Assembly (NCBI GenBank): GCA_014529385.2
Contig: CM043957.1
Coordinates: 88,136,381-88,200,380 of the forward strand
Reading direction: 5' to 3'
DNA length: 64,000 bases
DNA from: Adiantum capillus-veneris
Taxonomy: Eukaryota; Streptophyta; Polypodiopsida; Polypodiales; Pteridaceae
Position numbers and translations under genes: made by a program. Position 1 is the stretch's first letter. The number at the start of each line of letters is the position of its first letter. The notes beneath the pieces were generated by a model that saw only the letters and a program-made list of their open reading frames with translations, made no database searches and was not told the DNA's origin. Positions 20,761-31,828 of the stretch are shown here, one piece after another.

Positions 20761-22202
20761 AAAAGGTGGACAGTGGCATTCAGTCATAACCTTTTCCTGC
20801 AACGGCTGTGTAACGCACAACATAGTCTTTCTCATCAAGTAGCCTTTCCGAAGGGAGTATCCAGCTACTGTCTCCCCATCCCGTATCTGTGTGAAAATAT
20901 CTGCAAAATCTGTATCTGTGGCATACTGATCGACCATATCCTCGAAGCTCCTATGATGTATCGCAGAAATAGCCAGAACCAACGGCTTCCGAGACAAAGT
21001 ATCTATCACCACATTCTTCTGTCCCTGCACATGGACAATCTGGAAGTGAAACTCTAACAAGATGTTCGCCAACCGCATCTGCTTTTCCGAAAGCTGCTTC
21101 TGTGGCAAGAAGTAGCGCAAACTCTGACTTGTCTGTAAAGACAGTAAAATCCGCTCCGAGTAGGTAATGCCGCCACTGAGTAAGAGCATGGATAACCACC
21201 AAAAGCTCTTTCTCATAAATCTGTGCTGTCATCTCCGGCCTAGAGAACAATCGGCTCTCGTAAGCAATGACATGGCCTTCTTGCATCAAGACTGCACCCA
21301 GACTACGACCATAAGCATCACAAAATACTTCAAATGACTTCTGCAAGTCCGGCAAAGTCAAATCTGGTCCTATAGTCAATTTCTCTTTCAATGGCAGTCA
21401 CCTCTGTGGATCCCCACCAGAAAGGGACTCCTTTCTGTATCAAGATATGCAAAGGGGAAGCAACCTTTGCAAACTTTCGAATGAACCGTCTGTAGTACGA
21501 ACACAGTCCCAAGAAGCTTTCAACTTCATGGACATTCTTCAAATTGGTCCAATTACGAATAGTGTCTATCTTGGCCGGATCCATTTGCACTCCTGTTGCT
21601 GAGACAAAGTGTTCCAAAAAAAAAAAAAAGTATCTCTGAAGCATATGATCTCTGTGTTTTGCTTCATTCTTGGAAAAAACAATGATAGCATCAAAGAAAG
21701 TGCCAACAAATAGCCTGTACTCACGAAAAATCCGGTCCATCATCCGGTTAAATGTCGTAGAGCATTGGTTAAGCCAAAAGGCATCACCAAAAACTCAAAT
21801 AACCCAAAAGTCGTCCGAAAGGCTATCTTGTAGACGTCTCCCGGCGCGATTCGGATCTGATGATATCCACTCTTCAAGTCAATCCTGCTAAAGCACGCGA
21901 ATCCCTGTAACCTGTCGAGTATATCATCGACCTAGGAATCGAAAATCTGTTCTTGATGGTGATTTCGTTGAGAGCGCTATAATCGATACACATTCTCCAA
22001 GATCCGTCTTTCTTCAAATCCAACAACAGTGGAGAGCAATATGGTGAAGTACTATGCTGACAAGATCCTTTTCCAAGAGGTCTTTCACTGGGTTCATAAT
22101 CTTTTCATTCTGTACTCGGCTCACACGATAAGGTGGCTGGTTCGGTGGCGTGCTTCCAAGTATTAGATCAATGGTTTGATCTTGAGGCCCTCTGAAAAGC
22201 AA
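20761..22202 (-). pseudogene. RT and RNase H of B1
   Basis: RNase H is at 20951-21391 (EVFCDAYGRSLGAVLMQ, HALTQWRHYLLGADF). RT is at about 21330-22202, with SFLGLCSYYRRFIRKFAK from the connection and a catalytic box FFDAIIVFS, where the family has YxDDIIVFS. The second catalytic Asp is replaced by Ala. Several frameshifts split the region, including an A13 run near 21620. Confidence 0.8.
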
Positions 22203-22620
22203 TCGGCATGAGTGTGGAGAAAAATCTTTGCGTTCTTTTGATCAGGTCAAAACATATTCAACCTTTATCCATCGTTCGGTTCTCTCCCAAAAGAATGAGT
22301 AAGACACTGAAGTTCATCAAGTACAATCTCTAAGCCCTTCATTTATCAAAGTGGCTTTCTCGGCCCGGTAGTCAACCACAAGGGGTAGTTCTTGTGGTAC
22401 CAAGGGATCCTGAGTAGAACGTCACTCGCTTGCCCTGAACACCCTTGTCATTGCAAACGAAGTTTGCGAATGCTCGGTGTAATGGCAACATCCCATCCGG
22501 GTGCCAGTCGAACTACCTCCGCCTGTGGCGTCAGTCTGTCGGGCGTAATTCCAAATCGAGCGGCCAGTTCCAAGTGAAAAGAAGTTGGCCTTGGCTCCTT
22601 CAAAAGAGCTTCCTGATCCT

Positions 22621-23946
22621 TCACTTTACCCCAAAAGCGGCAAAGTTTGTACTTTCATTCATTAGATTCGGTGCAGGTCCCACGCCATGTGGTACCAGTT
22701 CTGCTTTTCTATCTGCCTTTTCTGCCACGTTCCTCAGCTGCTCTCGAACTCTCAGGCCTGTCGTCGTCTTTATCATTCTGTTCTTTCTGTGCCTTTTTAG
22801 GGCACTTTGCGGAGATATTTCCATGTTCCCCGCATCCAAAGCACTTCCCCTCTCTGATGAAGCGAGCTCTCTCCTCGGGAGTAAGCTTGGGTCGTGCATC
22901 CTTTTTCTCTGGGTTGCTCTTTTTCTTTCTACTTTCATTCCCAGAAGTCTGTTCGGCTCGTTGTGTCATGGCCTCATCTGTGGGGTAGGTTAGATTGCTA
23001 GAGTGAATGGCAAAGCCCCGCTTCGCATGACTCATCAACTCTTGAATAGAAGCTGACTTCTGTTCCAAGCAGTGATCTCGGATCTCTGTAGGTAGACCCA
23101 AGGTGAACCGCTCAATCTGTTCTCTCAACGAGATCTTCTTGAATGAAGAGGCGGGTAGAAAAGAGCTCCAGAATCTTTCACAATAAGCATTGATTGTATC
23201 TTTCTTGGTCATCCGAAGATGGTTCCAAGCAGCTCGTATATCTCATTCATATTCTTGCGTCAACCAAGAAGAAATAAAAAGCTTTTTAAATTTCAGCCAT
23301 TTAACTGGCGCAGTCTTGTTTAAAGGAAGCGTGGACCACCAAGTACGAGCATTCCCGTTAAGGTAAGAGGTAGCTCTCTGAATCTTGGAGTGCTCTGAAT
23401 AGCGAAAGCAATGTCAAACTGCTGTATAAAAGACAAAGCCTTCGAAGCATCTGAGTATCTTGAAAAAGTATCAAACTTGATCGAGTGGCCACCTTCCTTC
23501 AACTCTCGGACTTTCTTGCTTTTATCTTCGAGAAAGTCATACTTGCTGGCTTTGTAAAAATTCTTCTTGTTCGCATAGAAGTTTCCATCATCAGAATCTG
23601 AGCTGTCTGTAGACGAGTCCTCAGTAGAACCGTCAGTCTCTGGGCGAGATTTAGTCTTCTTTGCCTTTTTCTTGCCCTTTCCGAAGCTTTGTTTCTTGCT
23701 TCGCTTTTTACCTTTTCTGTCTTCTTCGCTCGAATCTGAAGAGCTAGAAGAACTGTCAGAAGAAGAAGAAGAAGAAGAAGAACTGGGTACTCCAAATCGA
23801 ACACGCTTCTTGTGTTTCTTTGCCTTGTCAAATGTCGACTGACGACCCAAATATCCTGGGAAGTCAGTGCTTTTCTTCTGCTTTTTGCCGTGCTTTTTGG
23901 CTTTCTTTTGCTCGTCAAAAAGTTGAGCAATCTGTGTATCAACCAC
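22621..23946 (-). pseudogene. Gag of B1 with serine-rich and basic N-terminal region
   Basis: The N-terminal part (23320-23946) has Lys-rich stretches (KKAKKHGKKQKK), a Ser run encoded by an AGA/GAA-type microsatellite, and then the start of the gag core (FDTFSRYSDASKALSFIQQ). The second part (22709-23212) has KISLREQIERFTLGLP and an intact CCHC zinc knuckle, CFGCGEHGNISAKC, for RNA binding. The two are out of frame near 23250. The leader (23952-24338) carries further remnants. Confidence 0.75.
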
Positions 23947-24320
23947 CTCTTCTAATTCCTAGAATATTTCTTGTGAGCAGAAGGTTTCTTGAGAGTGGGC
24001 GTAGTGGTTTTCTGCCACTGCTCATGCACTTCTTGAAAGGAAGTCTCGCTCATATATTTGCAAATTTTGGATCCTTCGCAAAATTGAGCATCATCTTCGT
24101 TGCATCGCCGATCAATTGGCGACGCTCCATCTCTCGCTGCTCCACCTGAGTAGGCCGAGGCGGGCCATACTCTCTGCCGGAATCTTCGTTTTGATCCCTG
24201 CCCGCATCTCCAGATGCAAAGGGAGTCGACTGATCCTTGCGTGAATCCATAGGTGCCGCGGAAAAAAAATTGGGGATCGGATTTCTTGTAGAAGAGAAAT
24301 CGGCCTTGCTTTGATACCAG

Positions 24321-24946
24321 TGTAACAGACTTGGACACTCCAAGTCAAGAATCAATCGCGACAGCACCAAATAACCACTTCAAAACAATTCACAGATCAC
24401 AATAGATTTGCATTGGCTCGGCGGAGTTCCGTGCCTAGAGATATTGGCCCCAAAGACTGGCGTCCCTTTCGGTATTTCTTTTTGTATTAATCAATTCAAA
24501 GTACAAGAGAGTGGGTCGGGATTCATTCTCAGACTCTGCGTCTAGATGCTCTGAAAAGTGAGGCCCTCACTTTTCAGATTAATCAATTCAAAGTACAAGA
24601 GAGTGGGTCGGGATTCATTCTCAGACTCTGCGTCTAGATGCTCTGAAAAGTGAGGCCCTCACTTCAAAACAATTCACAGATCACAATAGATTTGCACTGG
24701 CTCGGCGGAGTTCCGTGCCTAGAGATATTTGCCCCAAAGACTGGTGTCCCTTTCGGTATTTCTTTTTGTATTAATCAATTCAAAGTACAAGAGAGTGGGT
24801 CGGGATTCATTCTCAGACTCTGCGTCTAGATGCTTTGAAAAGTGAGGCCCTCACTTTAAATTAGTGGTGAGGCCCTCACCACTAATTTAAAGGTTACAAG
24901 GGATGCCCAAAAGCAGAGCCCCAAAAGCTTCAAATCAAAAGCAATT

Positions 24947-24983
<37 letters not shown>

Positions 24984-25149
24984 GAGAGTCAAAACTTGAA
25001 AGCAAAATCATTCTCTCTCTCTTTCTCATTGCAAAGAGAAAAAGAGATTTAAAAAAAAAAAAAAAAAGCCTCCGCGATTTTCGGAAATTAGGGTTTCTGG
25101 CAGAAATTAGGGTTTCTGTTGTCCGTAGCCACGTCATCACTTTGTGACA
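24321..25149 (-). repeat. 5' LTR of B1 (829 bp) with internal tandem duplications
   Basis: It is about 241 bp longer than the 3' LTR. A block starting TTCAAAACAATTCACAG at 24379 recurs at 24663, and a shorter part (24581-24664) occurs a third time. It contains a (CT)n tract at 24949-24980 and telo-box motifs at 25087-25118. Confidence 0.88.
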
Positions 25150-25343
25150 GAATGCTTATGATCATGCTGTGTGCAACCAAAGGATATGCATCTACACTAA
25201 GTGACTGGGCATGCACGGTCTACGAATAGACTCACAAAAGTGCAAGATCACTGCTAAATCTAAACCGATGGACTGACTGAACCCTTGTCGTGCTGTAGCT
25301 TATCCACGGACACATAGGGTTGGATGTGTCACCTGACAGGGCA

Positions 25344-25724
25344 CTACGTATCAATGGAAAAGAACAGACTGAACAGATTTTAAACTCTTCAAAACAACTG
25401 AATTGAAAGAGAAACACGACACACGAGACACAGTGGCGGAGTTCCCAAGAGACTAGTTCCAAACGATGGCGCCCCTTTCTCTATTTCTTTATATTGCTTC
25501 AACACGTTACAACACCTGTGGCTCTGCTCTGCACCTGCACGCGGTAGAATGCCAGAGAGAGAGCCCACATTTGATATTTAAAGGCCCCCAAGCCATCTAT
25601 AAGCAATTTACATGAAAAACTGTTAGATTTACACCACTCTGCTGCTTCACTCAGGTCTAGGGCATACATGTACGGCTAGTATGTCTCCGGGCTGGCCACC
25701 CACTGCATTGTCCGACCGCCCACT
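25344..25724 (-). repeat. D-like LTR fragment (D2), right of A2
   Basis: It aligns along its length with the D LTRs (31210-31450, 37745-37985), sharing AGAAAAGAACAGA, GTGGCGGA, GGCGCCCCTTTC and ATTTAAAGGCCC. It continues 14286-14303 across A2. The last 120 bp are diverged, and A4 begins at 25725, so the LTR end is missing. Confidence 0.65.
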
Positions 25725-25925
25725 TGTAAGGGTGCAACGGAAATGAATGATGGTAATGCAGGATGAGTGCTTAAAAACTTTACTCAATGGGTTCTTTTTA
25801 CTTACGGAAGGGAGAGCCTTCCGCTGTTCTTAGAGAGAGAGAGAGAGAGAGTGAGTGTAATGACCACAACAAAGTGAATGCTACTGTGACTGAAAGTGCA
25901 GAGAGAGAGAGAGAGAGACTCTAAA

Positions 25926-26922
25926 CCCACCGGTGCACCTGTATCATTCTTTGAGTACACTGTCAGAATTGGAAGATTAGCATTGATGAGACAGCACCCA
26001 GAGCAGCCCACTAGTATGCGTTTCTAGTTACATTCAGGTCTCTCCCATGCCTATCTACAGCAGTTTTGGTCAGCCATCCTGGGATTTACAAGCGGCTCGT
26101 CGTATTTCTTTTTTCATGTGGATGATTGCACATGCAGGACTTCCAGTTGGGACTTGGCTAGCTACTATGGGTCATGATCCGTTATGTACTCGCTGTCCTT
26201 TGCGACTACATGAGTCACCTGCACACTCTCTTTGGTCATGCTCATCTTCTCATGTAGTGTGGCTAGCAGTTTGCTTTTTACTTAGCAGAGCCGGTGTTCA
26301 GCATGGATTTCTCACTTGGGGATCTGTCTCATGGTTGATGCCGATGCCCAGACCGCATCTTTTCTACGAGGGCTGAGACACAGATCCAGCTCTTATGCTT
26401 ACCGAGACTGGTTATCGGCGAGGGACTTTGGCTATGTTACCACAGATTGCTTGGCAGGGGGATCCTCAGACACGTGATGAAGTTTTTTCAGTCATCACTA
26501 GCATTACACTATGGAATGTTTGGAGAGCTCGTTGTCTTCACATTCTCAGTGCGGCTCCACAGCTCCTTCAGGATACCCTCACTGCCATTTGGCTGGACAT
26601 CATTCACACCCTGATTTGGCAGTGGGATTCTTCCTCAGGTACATCTCGAGCAGTCGAGGCTCGTCGATTTGCCTTCCTTCGGCGTTGGGCCCGATCTCCA
26701 CTCTTCTTCACACTTACAGGTGGCCAGATTACATGGCATTATGCCCCCCCTCGGTGGTTTCTCCTCCACTCATCACACAGACCACCATGAGATTGTTCTA
26801 GTCGAGTTGTCACTATAGTGGCTCTCACCCTTACATTCAGCTTGTACACCCCACGTGATAGGCTATTTTGGCATCCGCTGGGGATTATATTGTACTCAGT
26901 AATATACAGCCCTGATTTTTCC

Positions 26923-26995
<73 letters not shown>
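25926..26995 (+). mobile_element. LINE 3' end, copy 1, with (GA)n tail
   Basis: It encodes the zinc-binding C-terminal part of a LINE ORF2 protein, followed by about 130 bp of 3' UTR and a GA tail of about 69 bp (26927-26995) instead of plain poly(A). It lies in the GA tract of the A4 LTR and is preceded by (GA)n at 25900-25918. It shares its 5' boundary with copy 2 (26997). Confidence 0.75.
26047..26790 (+). pseudogene. LINE ORF2 C-terminus (zf-RVT type), copy 1
   Basis: RISFFMWMIAHAGLPVGTW, DPLCTRCPL and ESPAHSLWSCSSSHVVW fit the C-x2-C...H...C pattern of the reverse-transcriptase zinc-binding domain found at the end of plant L1-like ORF2 proteins. A stop at 26374 (EG-stop) breaks the frame, which continues to 26790. 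The RT and endonuclease domains are absent. Confidence 0.75.
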
Positions 26996-26996
<1 letters not shown>

Positions 26997-26998
<2 letters not shown>

Positions 26999-27992
26999 CA
27001 CAGGTGCACCTGTATCCTTCTTTGAGTACACTATCAGGATTGGAAGATTAGCGTTGATGAGATAGCAACCACAGCAGCCCACTCGTATGCGTTTCTAGTT
27101 ACATTCAGGCCTCTCCCATGCCTATCTGCAGTAGTTTTGGTCAGCCATCTGGGATTTACATGTTGCTCGTCGTATTTCCTTTTTCATGTGGATGATTGCT
27201 CATGCGGGACTACCAGTTGGGACTTGGCTAACTACTATGGGTCATGATCCGTTATGTACTCGCTGCCCTTTGCGCCAACTTGAGTCAACTGCCCACTGTC
27301 TTTGGTCATGCTCAGCTTCCCATGTAGTGTGGCTTGCAATTTGCTCTCTACTCAGCAGAACAGGTGTTCAGCATGGATTTCTCACTTGGGGATCTGTCTC
27401 ATGGTTGATGCCGATGCCCGGCCCGCATCTTTTCTACGAGGGCTCAGCCACAGATCCAGCCTTCACGCTTACCTCGACTGGTTATCGGCGAGGGACTTTG
27501 GCTATGCTACCACAGATTGCTTGGCAGGGGGATACTCAGACACGTGACGCAGTTTTTTCAGTCATCACTAGTATTACACTATGGAATATTTGGAGAGCTC
27601 GTTGTCTTCACATTCTCAGTGCGGATCCACAGCTCCTTCAGGATATCCTCACTGCCATTTGGCTGGACATCATTCACACCCTGATTTGGCAGTGGGATTC
27701 GTCCTCCGGTACATCTCGAGCAGCCGAGGCTCGTCGATTTGCCTTCCTTTGGCGTTGGGCAAGATCCCCACTCTTCTTCACACTGACAGGTGGTCATATT
27801 ACTTGGCATTATGCCCCTCCTCAGTGGTTTCTCCTCCACTCCTCACACCGACCACCATGAGATTGTTCTAGTCGAGTAGTCACTATAGTGGCTCTCCTCC
27901 TTACATTCAGCTTGTACACCCCACGTGATAGGCTATTTTGGCATCCGCTGGGATTATTTTGTACTCAGTAATATATAGCCCTGACTTTTTCC

Positions 27993-28054
<62 letters not shown>
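26997..28054 (+). mobile_element. LINE 3' end, copy 2, with (GA)n tail
   Basis: This is the tandem partner of copy 1, with the same start (CCCACAGGTGCACCTG) and same end (CTTTTTCCAAAAAA then GA, 27999-28054). By eye roughly nine in ten bases match copy 1. Confidence 0.75.
27186..27860 (+). CDS. LINE ORF2 C-terminus (zf-RVT type), copy 2, open
   Basis: 224 residues are open from FMWMIAHAGLPVG to LLHSSHRPP-stop. The zinc-binding residues are DPLCTRCPL and ESTAHCLWSCSASHVVW. It lacks the stop seen in copy 1. A one-base deletion near 27146 relative to copy 1 breaks the upstream frame. Fragment only; not a functional ORF2. Confidence 0.7.
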   Translation: MWMIAHAGLPVGTWLTTMGHDPLCTRCPLRQLESTAHCLWSCSASHVVWLAICSLLSRTGVQHGFLTWGSVSWLMPMPGPHLFYEGSATDPAFTLTSTGYRRGTLAMLPQIAWQGDTQTRDAVFSVITSITLWNIWRARCLHILSADPQLLQDILTAIWLDIIHTLIWQWDSSSGTSRAAEARRFAFLWRWARSPLFFTLTGGHITWHYAPPQWFLLHSSHRPP

Positions 28055-28059
<5 letters not shown>

Positions 28060-28312
28060 GAAATGTTATATTAACGTCTTCAAAAGGCCAAAGTGACCTA
28101 TGAGACCAGAAAGTTACAATGGGGTGTATCTGATACAAAGTCAGAATAACAAGATGACAAAATGACAAAATAAAATACTAAACTGCTAGGTGTGAGCTAA
28201 GCAACTAGCTGGGATAGCTAGATCACAAGAGATCCAGCATCGGTCGCGGGCGGATCTCATCAATCTCCTCCATGGTCAGTAGTCTGACCGGGCGTCGTGC
28301 GTGTAGGGCCAA
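28055..28312 (-). mobile_element. Short retroelement 3' end on the minus strand between GA arrays
   Basis: On the minus strand a short open frame (RPVRLLTMEEIDEIRPRP...stop) is followed by an AT-rich UTR-like stretch ending TAATATAACATTTCATATTTC next to the GA/CT array. GA arrays flank it on both sides (27999-28054 and 28313-28329). Probably another LINE 3' end, in reverse orientation. Confidence 0.4.
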
Positions 28313-29106
28313 AGAGAGAGAGAGAGAGAAGAATACGACACCAGATGGGAGTTCAAACCCCCCTCCAACGGTCCTCCTCTCTATTGCTAGAGAGGTATTT
28401 GCTTTAGATTGCACAAATCTGGTACAATGGTCTAGATGTTGTGGACTTGCCGACGATGTTGACGACTATGATGACGACGATGAGGACGGGCTGAATTGCA
28501 AAAATGCTAAGGCTGATCTGGCTGAAAACTGGGCTGTGTCGGCGAGGACGATGGTGACAGCGACGCGACGACAAGTGCTCAAATTGCTGATTTGATGAAT
28601 TCTGAAAACACTGGCTGAGATCTGAAAACGCTGGCTGATCTGACGATAGGCGAGGATCTGCGACGGTAGGGTGAGATCTGTGAAGGTAGGGGCTAAAGGC
28701 TGAAAACTGAAAACACTGACCTGATTGGCTGATTTGAAGCGCTGTAGACTGAAAATGCAAGGTTGATTTGGAGCTTGCAAAAACGCCAGGTGCTGAGGGC
28801 TGAAAATGCTAGGCTCCCTGCCGGTACTGCTGAGGAGAGGCTCTGCAAGTCTGGTAACTTCTTTTGCTGCCTCTTCTGCCAATGACTGGCGACCCCCTTC
28901 TCCATTTATAGGTGCAGATGGGTTGGGTCGAGCACTTGCTTCCCAAGCCCCACGGCCCATAAATAATTAAATCTTCTATTAAATAAATGCCAAGTACCGG
29001 ATGGCTCACATGCTACTGCAAAAATGTGGTCCTGCTGTGGAAAATGCTCATGCTGGATCCTATTGGGTTGTGCAATCAGAGGGCATGCAACTACTGTAAG
29101 TGCCTG

Positions 29107-29483
29107 TGTCACGTGCACATCTCACCCTATGTGCATGTAGACAAGCTACTTCAAGTCCAGGGTTCAGTTAGCCTAGCTTAGGAAGTGTTCTGGCACTTTT
29201 GTGAGTGTGTTCGCAGACCGTGCATGCCCAGGTACTTAGAGTAGATGCATATCCTCTGGTTGCAAACAGCATGATCATCAGCATTACCATCAGAATCCAT
29301 CAGGAGCATTTTCCAGTGCATAAAACCTATTTTCCCTATTTTAGCCATTTTTCACTTATTATTTTTAAGTGACTTTTGTTGGGAACTGGGTAGGGCAAAT
29401 TAGCAGAGCTTGTATAAAAGGAAACCTAGCACTAGTAGAATCTGGCAGAAGAGGAAGTGTGCACAGGCAAGTTGTTTGCAACA

Positions 29484-29534
<51 letters not shown>

Positions 29535-30185
29535 AGAACACGTGCAAAACCTGGCGTTTTTCACCAAGCAAAGCCCAATGTTTTTCAGCAGCATTCCCAT
29601 CGCCAAGCAGCCAGCTGATCAGCGTTTTTTGAGCTCCTCAAATCAGCGTTTTTGAAGCCAGCGATTCAGTGATTCAAGACCAGCAAACCAGCGATTATCA
29701 ACCAGCAGTTCAGCGTTTTAAAGACCAGCAGATCAGCGTTTTTCAAGGACAGAAATTCAGCGTTTTCAGCAGCCGATAAACGGCAGATCCAGCGATTTCA
29801 ACAGTTAGCATTTCAGTCATACGTCGTCGCCGCTCTCATCGTCGCCATCGTCTCCAAACTTAGATCCACATTGCATCATAGCCTCACGACTTGCATCAGC
29901 ATCTTGTACCATATTTGTGCAATCAATAGCATAGACCTCTCTCGCCATTGAGAGAGGGGACCTTGGAGGAGGGTTTGACAACTTGTCTGGTGTCGTATTC
30001 TTCTCTCTCTATCTCTCAGTCTGAGCACCTTCATTCACAGTGTTTATCCACTTTGTTTGTGATCTCTTGCACTCTCTCATTAAAGGAACGGAAGGCTCTC
30101 CTTTCCGTAAGTAAAAGGAACCTTGAGCACAGTTCGGAGCACTCATCTTGAGCAAAGTTCAACATCACTTCCGCTGCACCTTACA
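29107..30185 (+). repeat. Solo LTR A5 (1079 bp), inserted in the A4 LTR in opposite orientation
   Basis: It starts TGTCACGTGCACATC and ends CGCTGCACCTTACA with no internal region on either side; both flanks are A4 LTR sequence (CTGTAAGTGCCTG left, AACTGGACATGCACGG right). The flanks GCCTG and AACTG match at three of five bases, so the duplication has decayed or the ends were altered. TATAAAAG is at 29413, (CT)n at 29487-29531 and a CAGCGTTTT array at 29620-29800. Confidence 0.75.
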
Positions 30186-30308
30186 AACTGGACATGCACG
30201 GCTTGCGCACAGGCTCACAAAGGTGCCATAACACTTCCTAGGCTAACCTGAACCCTAGGACTGGTATAGCTTGTCCACATGCACATAGGGTTAGATGTGC
30301 ACGTGACA

Positions 30309-30964
30309 TCCCCTCCTTTTGAAAGTGAGGTACTTGTACCGAGTTGCATGGCTTCCTTGTAGTTGGCCAACAACTCTGGGTAGTCTTTCAAAAAGTCTTC
30401 GTCCACCCACACACGGCTTCGTGGGTTCCTCGATCTTTGAACTTCAGAAAGTACTGTCGCTCTTGTTTCTTTGAGTCATGGCGAAATTGATGCAACAAGA
30501 CTAGCTCCAGGTCCATAACTTCGGCTTCATCTATGATTTCTGGTTCTTCTTCTTCAGAAATGTTCTTCGGAGGTGTACGCTGAAGCACTTCAACCAAGAA
30601 ACATGGAAAACGTTGTGCATTGACCATGAGTTAGGTAATTGCAGTTTCATAGAGATCATTCATCTTTTTAATGACCGGAGATGGACCATACATTCTGAAA
30701 GACAACTTAGGACACTTCTTCCCGACTTGCTTAAGGCGTTGCTTCATGATCCTCAAATAGACCCAACCCCCTTCCTTGATAGTAACATCCTGATGATGCT
30801 TATTAGCCCGCCGTGAATAAGACTCGTGATCCTTGCTTAGCCGAAGCTTCACACTCTCAGTAATCTCATCCAATGATCGACTCTCAGCATTGGCATCATG
30901 CAACTTAGTAATCGAACGAGTTAAAAGAGACTGGAACGGACGGCCAAATGCTGTTTACACGGAG
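30309..30964 (-). pseudogene. C-terminal pol of element A4 (integrase end and chromodomain), truncated
   Basis: Contains KVGKKCPKLSFRMYGPSP and the chromodomain region FLKFKDRGTHEAV, with the last part in another frame (WVDEDFLKDYPELLANY, TSTSL). It matches A pol at 4300-4669 joined to 10428-10620, and is the uninterrupted reference for that join. The match stops at about 30964, where unrelated sequence begins. Confidence 0.75.
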
Positions 30965-31188
30965 AATAATGTCATAGCCTAGTTGATCATTGCGAGGGAT
31001 GGCTAGAGTCTCTCTCTCTCCCTGATTTTTGGTGCAAAGTCTTCTTGCAGTGGTGATGTCTCTTCAGCTGGGATGCGCCGTTGTTTACGGCCTTGGAGAT
31101 CTAGAGTTGGCTATCGGAGATTCTTTGGTGAGTTTTTGGCCTCCTCTCGACGTTAGGGTGGCTTGTTTCTGCTCGAGCGTTCTCCTAC
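30965..31188. other. Unassigned sequence between A4 and D, possibly LINE-derived
   Basis: It resumes on the other side of element D (38390-38616) and there ends in an (AG)n array, which resembles the GA-tailed LINE ends at 26927 and 27999. No protein motif is visible. A LINE 3' fragment split by D is the best guess. Confidence 0.35.
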
Positions 31189-31828
31189 TATCACAAGACG
31201 GGCACCACGTGCCAATAGAAAAGAACAGACTTTTAGCACTTCAATAACAATTGAAATGAAAGAGAGAGACGACACGTGACACGGAGTGGCGGAATTCCAC
31301 CCTAGAGAGTATTGGCCCCAAACCTTGGCGCCTCTTTCGGTATTTTATTATATTGCATCAACACAGTACAAGCCGGTACTCCAGACTTTGCACCTTCTCC
31401 AGGAAGCATGCCAGAGAATGAGCCCTAACCTCATATTTAAAGGCCCTTGGCCTGAAAAGCAGTTACAGTGAAAAGCCTTCAAAACTCAAAAGCTTTTGGT
31501 CCAAAAGCAATGTCAAAAAGCTGCCCGCGTAAATCACGGAATCCGTACAACTGCCACGTCAGCAGTCAGCGCAAAACGCGAAAATCCGTACAGTGCCACG
31601 TCATCATGTCAGCAAAAATTTCAGGGCGTCCGTACAGTTGCCACGTCGTCAGCTTTTGCGTGGGTCCTGCTTTATTTTGATTCCTTTATGTCACTGGGGC
31701 CCCATTGGACGGGGTCTCCATATGTTGGTAGGACTTCTTCTTCTTCTTCTTAGGGTTTAGGCCCCTCGGCCAGCTTTTGTAAGTTGGCTCCATTCTTGAG
31801 GGCTTTGACACGTCGGCAGTTTGTGACA
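31189..31828 (-). repeat. 3' LTR of D (640 bp)
   Basis: Plus-strand ends are TATCACAAGACGGGCACC and CGGCAGTTTGTGACA. It shares short CGTACAG...GCCACGTCA repeats (31540-31660) with the 5' LTR. Confidence 0.88.

Larger units (their letters stand above)
18459..25149 (-). mobile_element. Full-length family B Ty3/gypsy element B1
   Basis: LTRs are at 18459-19046 and 24321-25149. It has a polypurine tract (19047-19061, minus CTTTCAAGAGGGGGGTA), a Met-tRNA-like primer site at 24308-24320 (TGGTATCAAAGC) and a perfect GAATG duplication. Order on the minus strand: gag, zinc knuckle, RT, RNase H, integrase, chromodomain. The integrase core is internally deleted and RT has a mutated catalytic box, so this copy is not autonomous now. 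Confidence 0.92.
14304..25338 (-). mobile_element. Non-autonomous LTR element A2, carrying nested B1
   Basis: Outer ends are TGTTAGGTGCAGCGG at 14304 and TGTCACCTGACA at 25338, with a perfect GGGCA duplication outside. The 3' LTR is 14304-15578. The 5' LTR starts at 17446, is interrupted by B1 at 18459-25149, and ends at 25338. Internally there is a gag-like N-terminus, His/Asp repeat, ORFX and chromodomain-like tail, but no gag core, protease, RT or integrase. Confidence 0.88.
25725..30308 (-). repeat. 3' LTR of element A4, split by a LINE/GA block and by solo LTR A5
   Basis: It starts TGTAAGGGTGCAACGG (plus) and ends GATGTGCACGTGACA at 30308, followed by the polypurine tract complement TCCCCTCCTTTTG. 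LTR sequence is present at 25725-25918, 28313-29106 and 30186-30308. The rest is inserted. The first break is exactly in the GA-rich tract that all A LTRs have. Confidence 0.82.

Noticed and set aside
26047-26790. Two separate host genes for the two LINE ORFs
   Set aside because: Both have zf-RVT motifs, sit in GA-bounded tandem units inside an LTR, and copy 1 has a stop.
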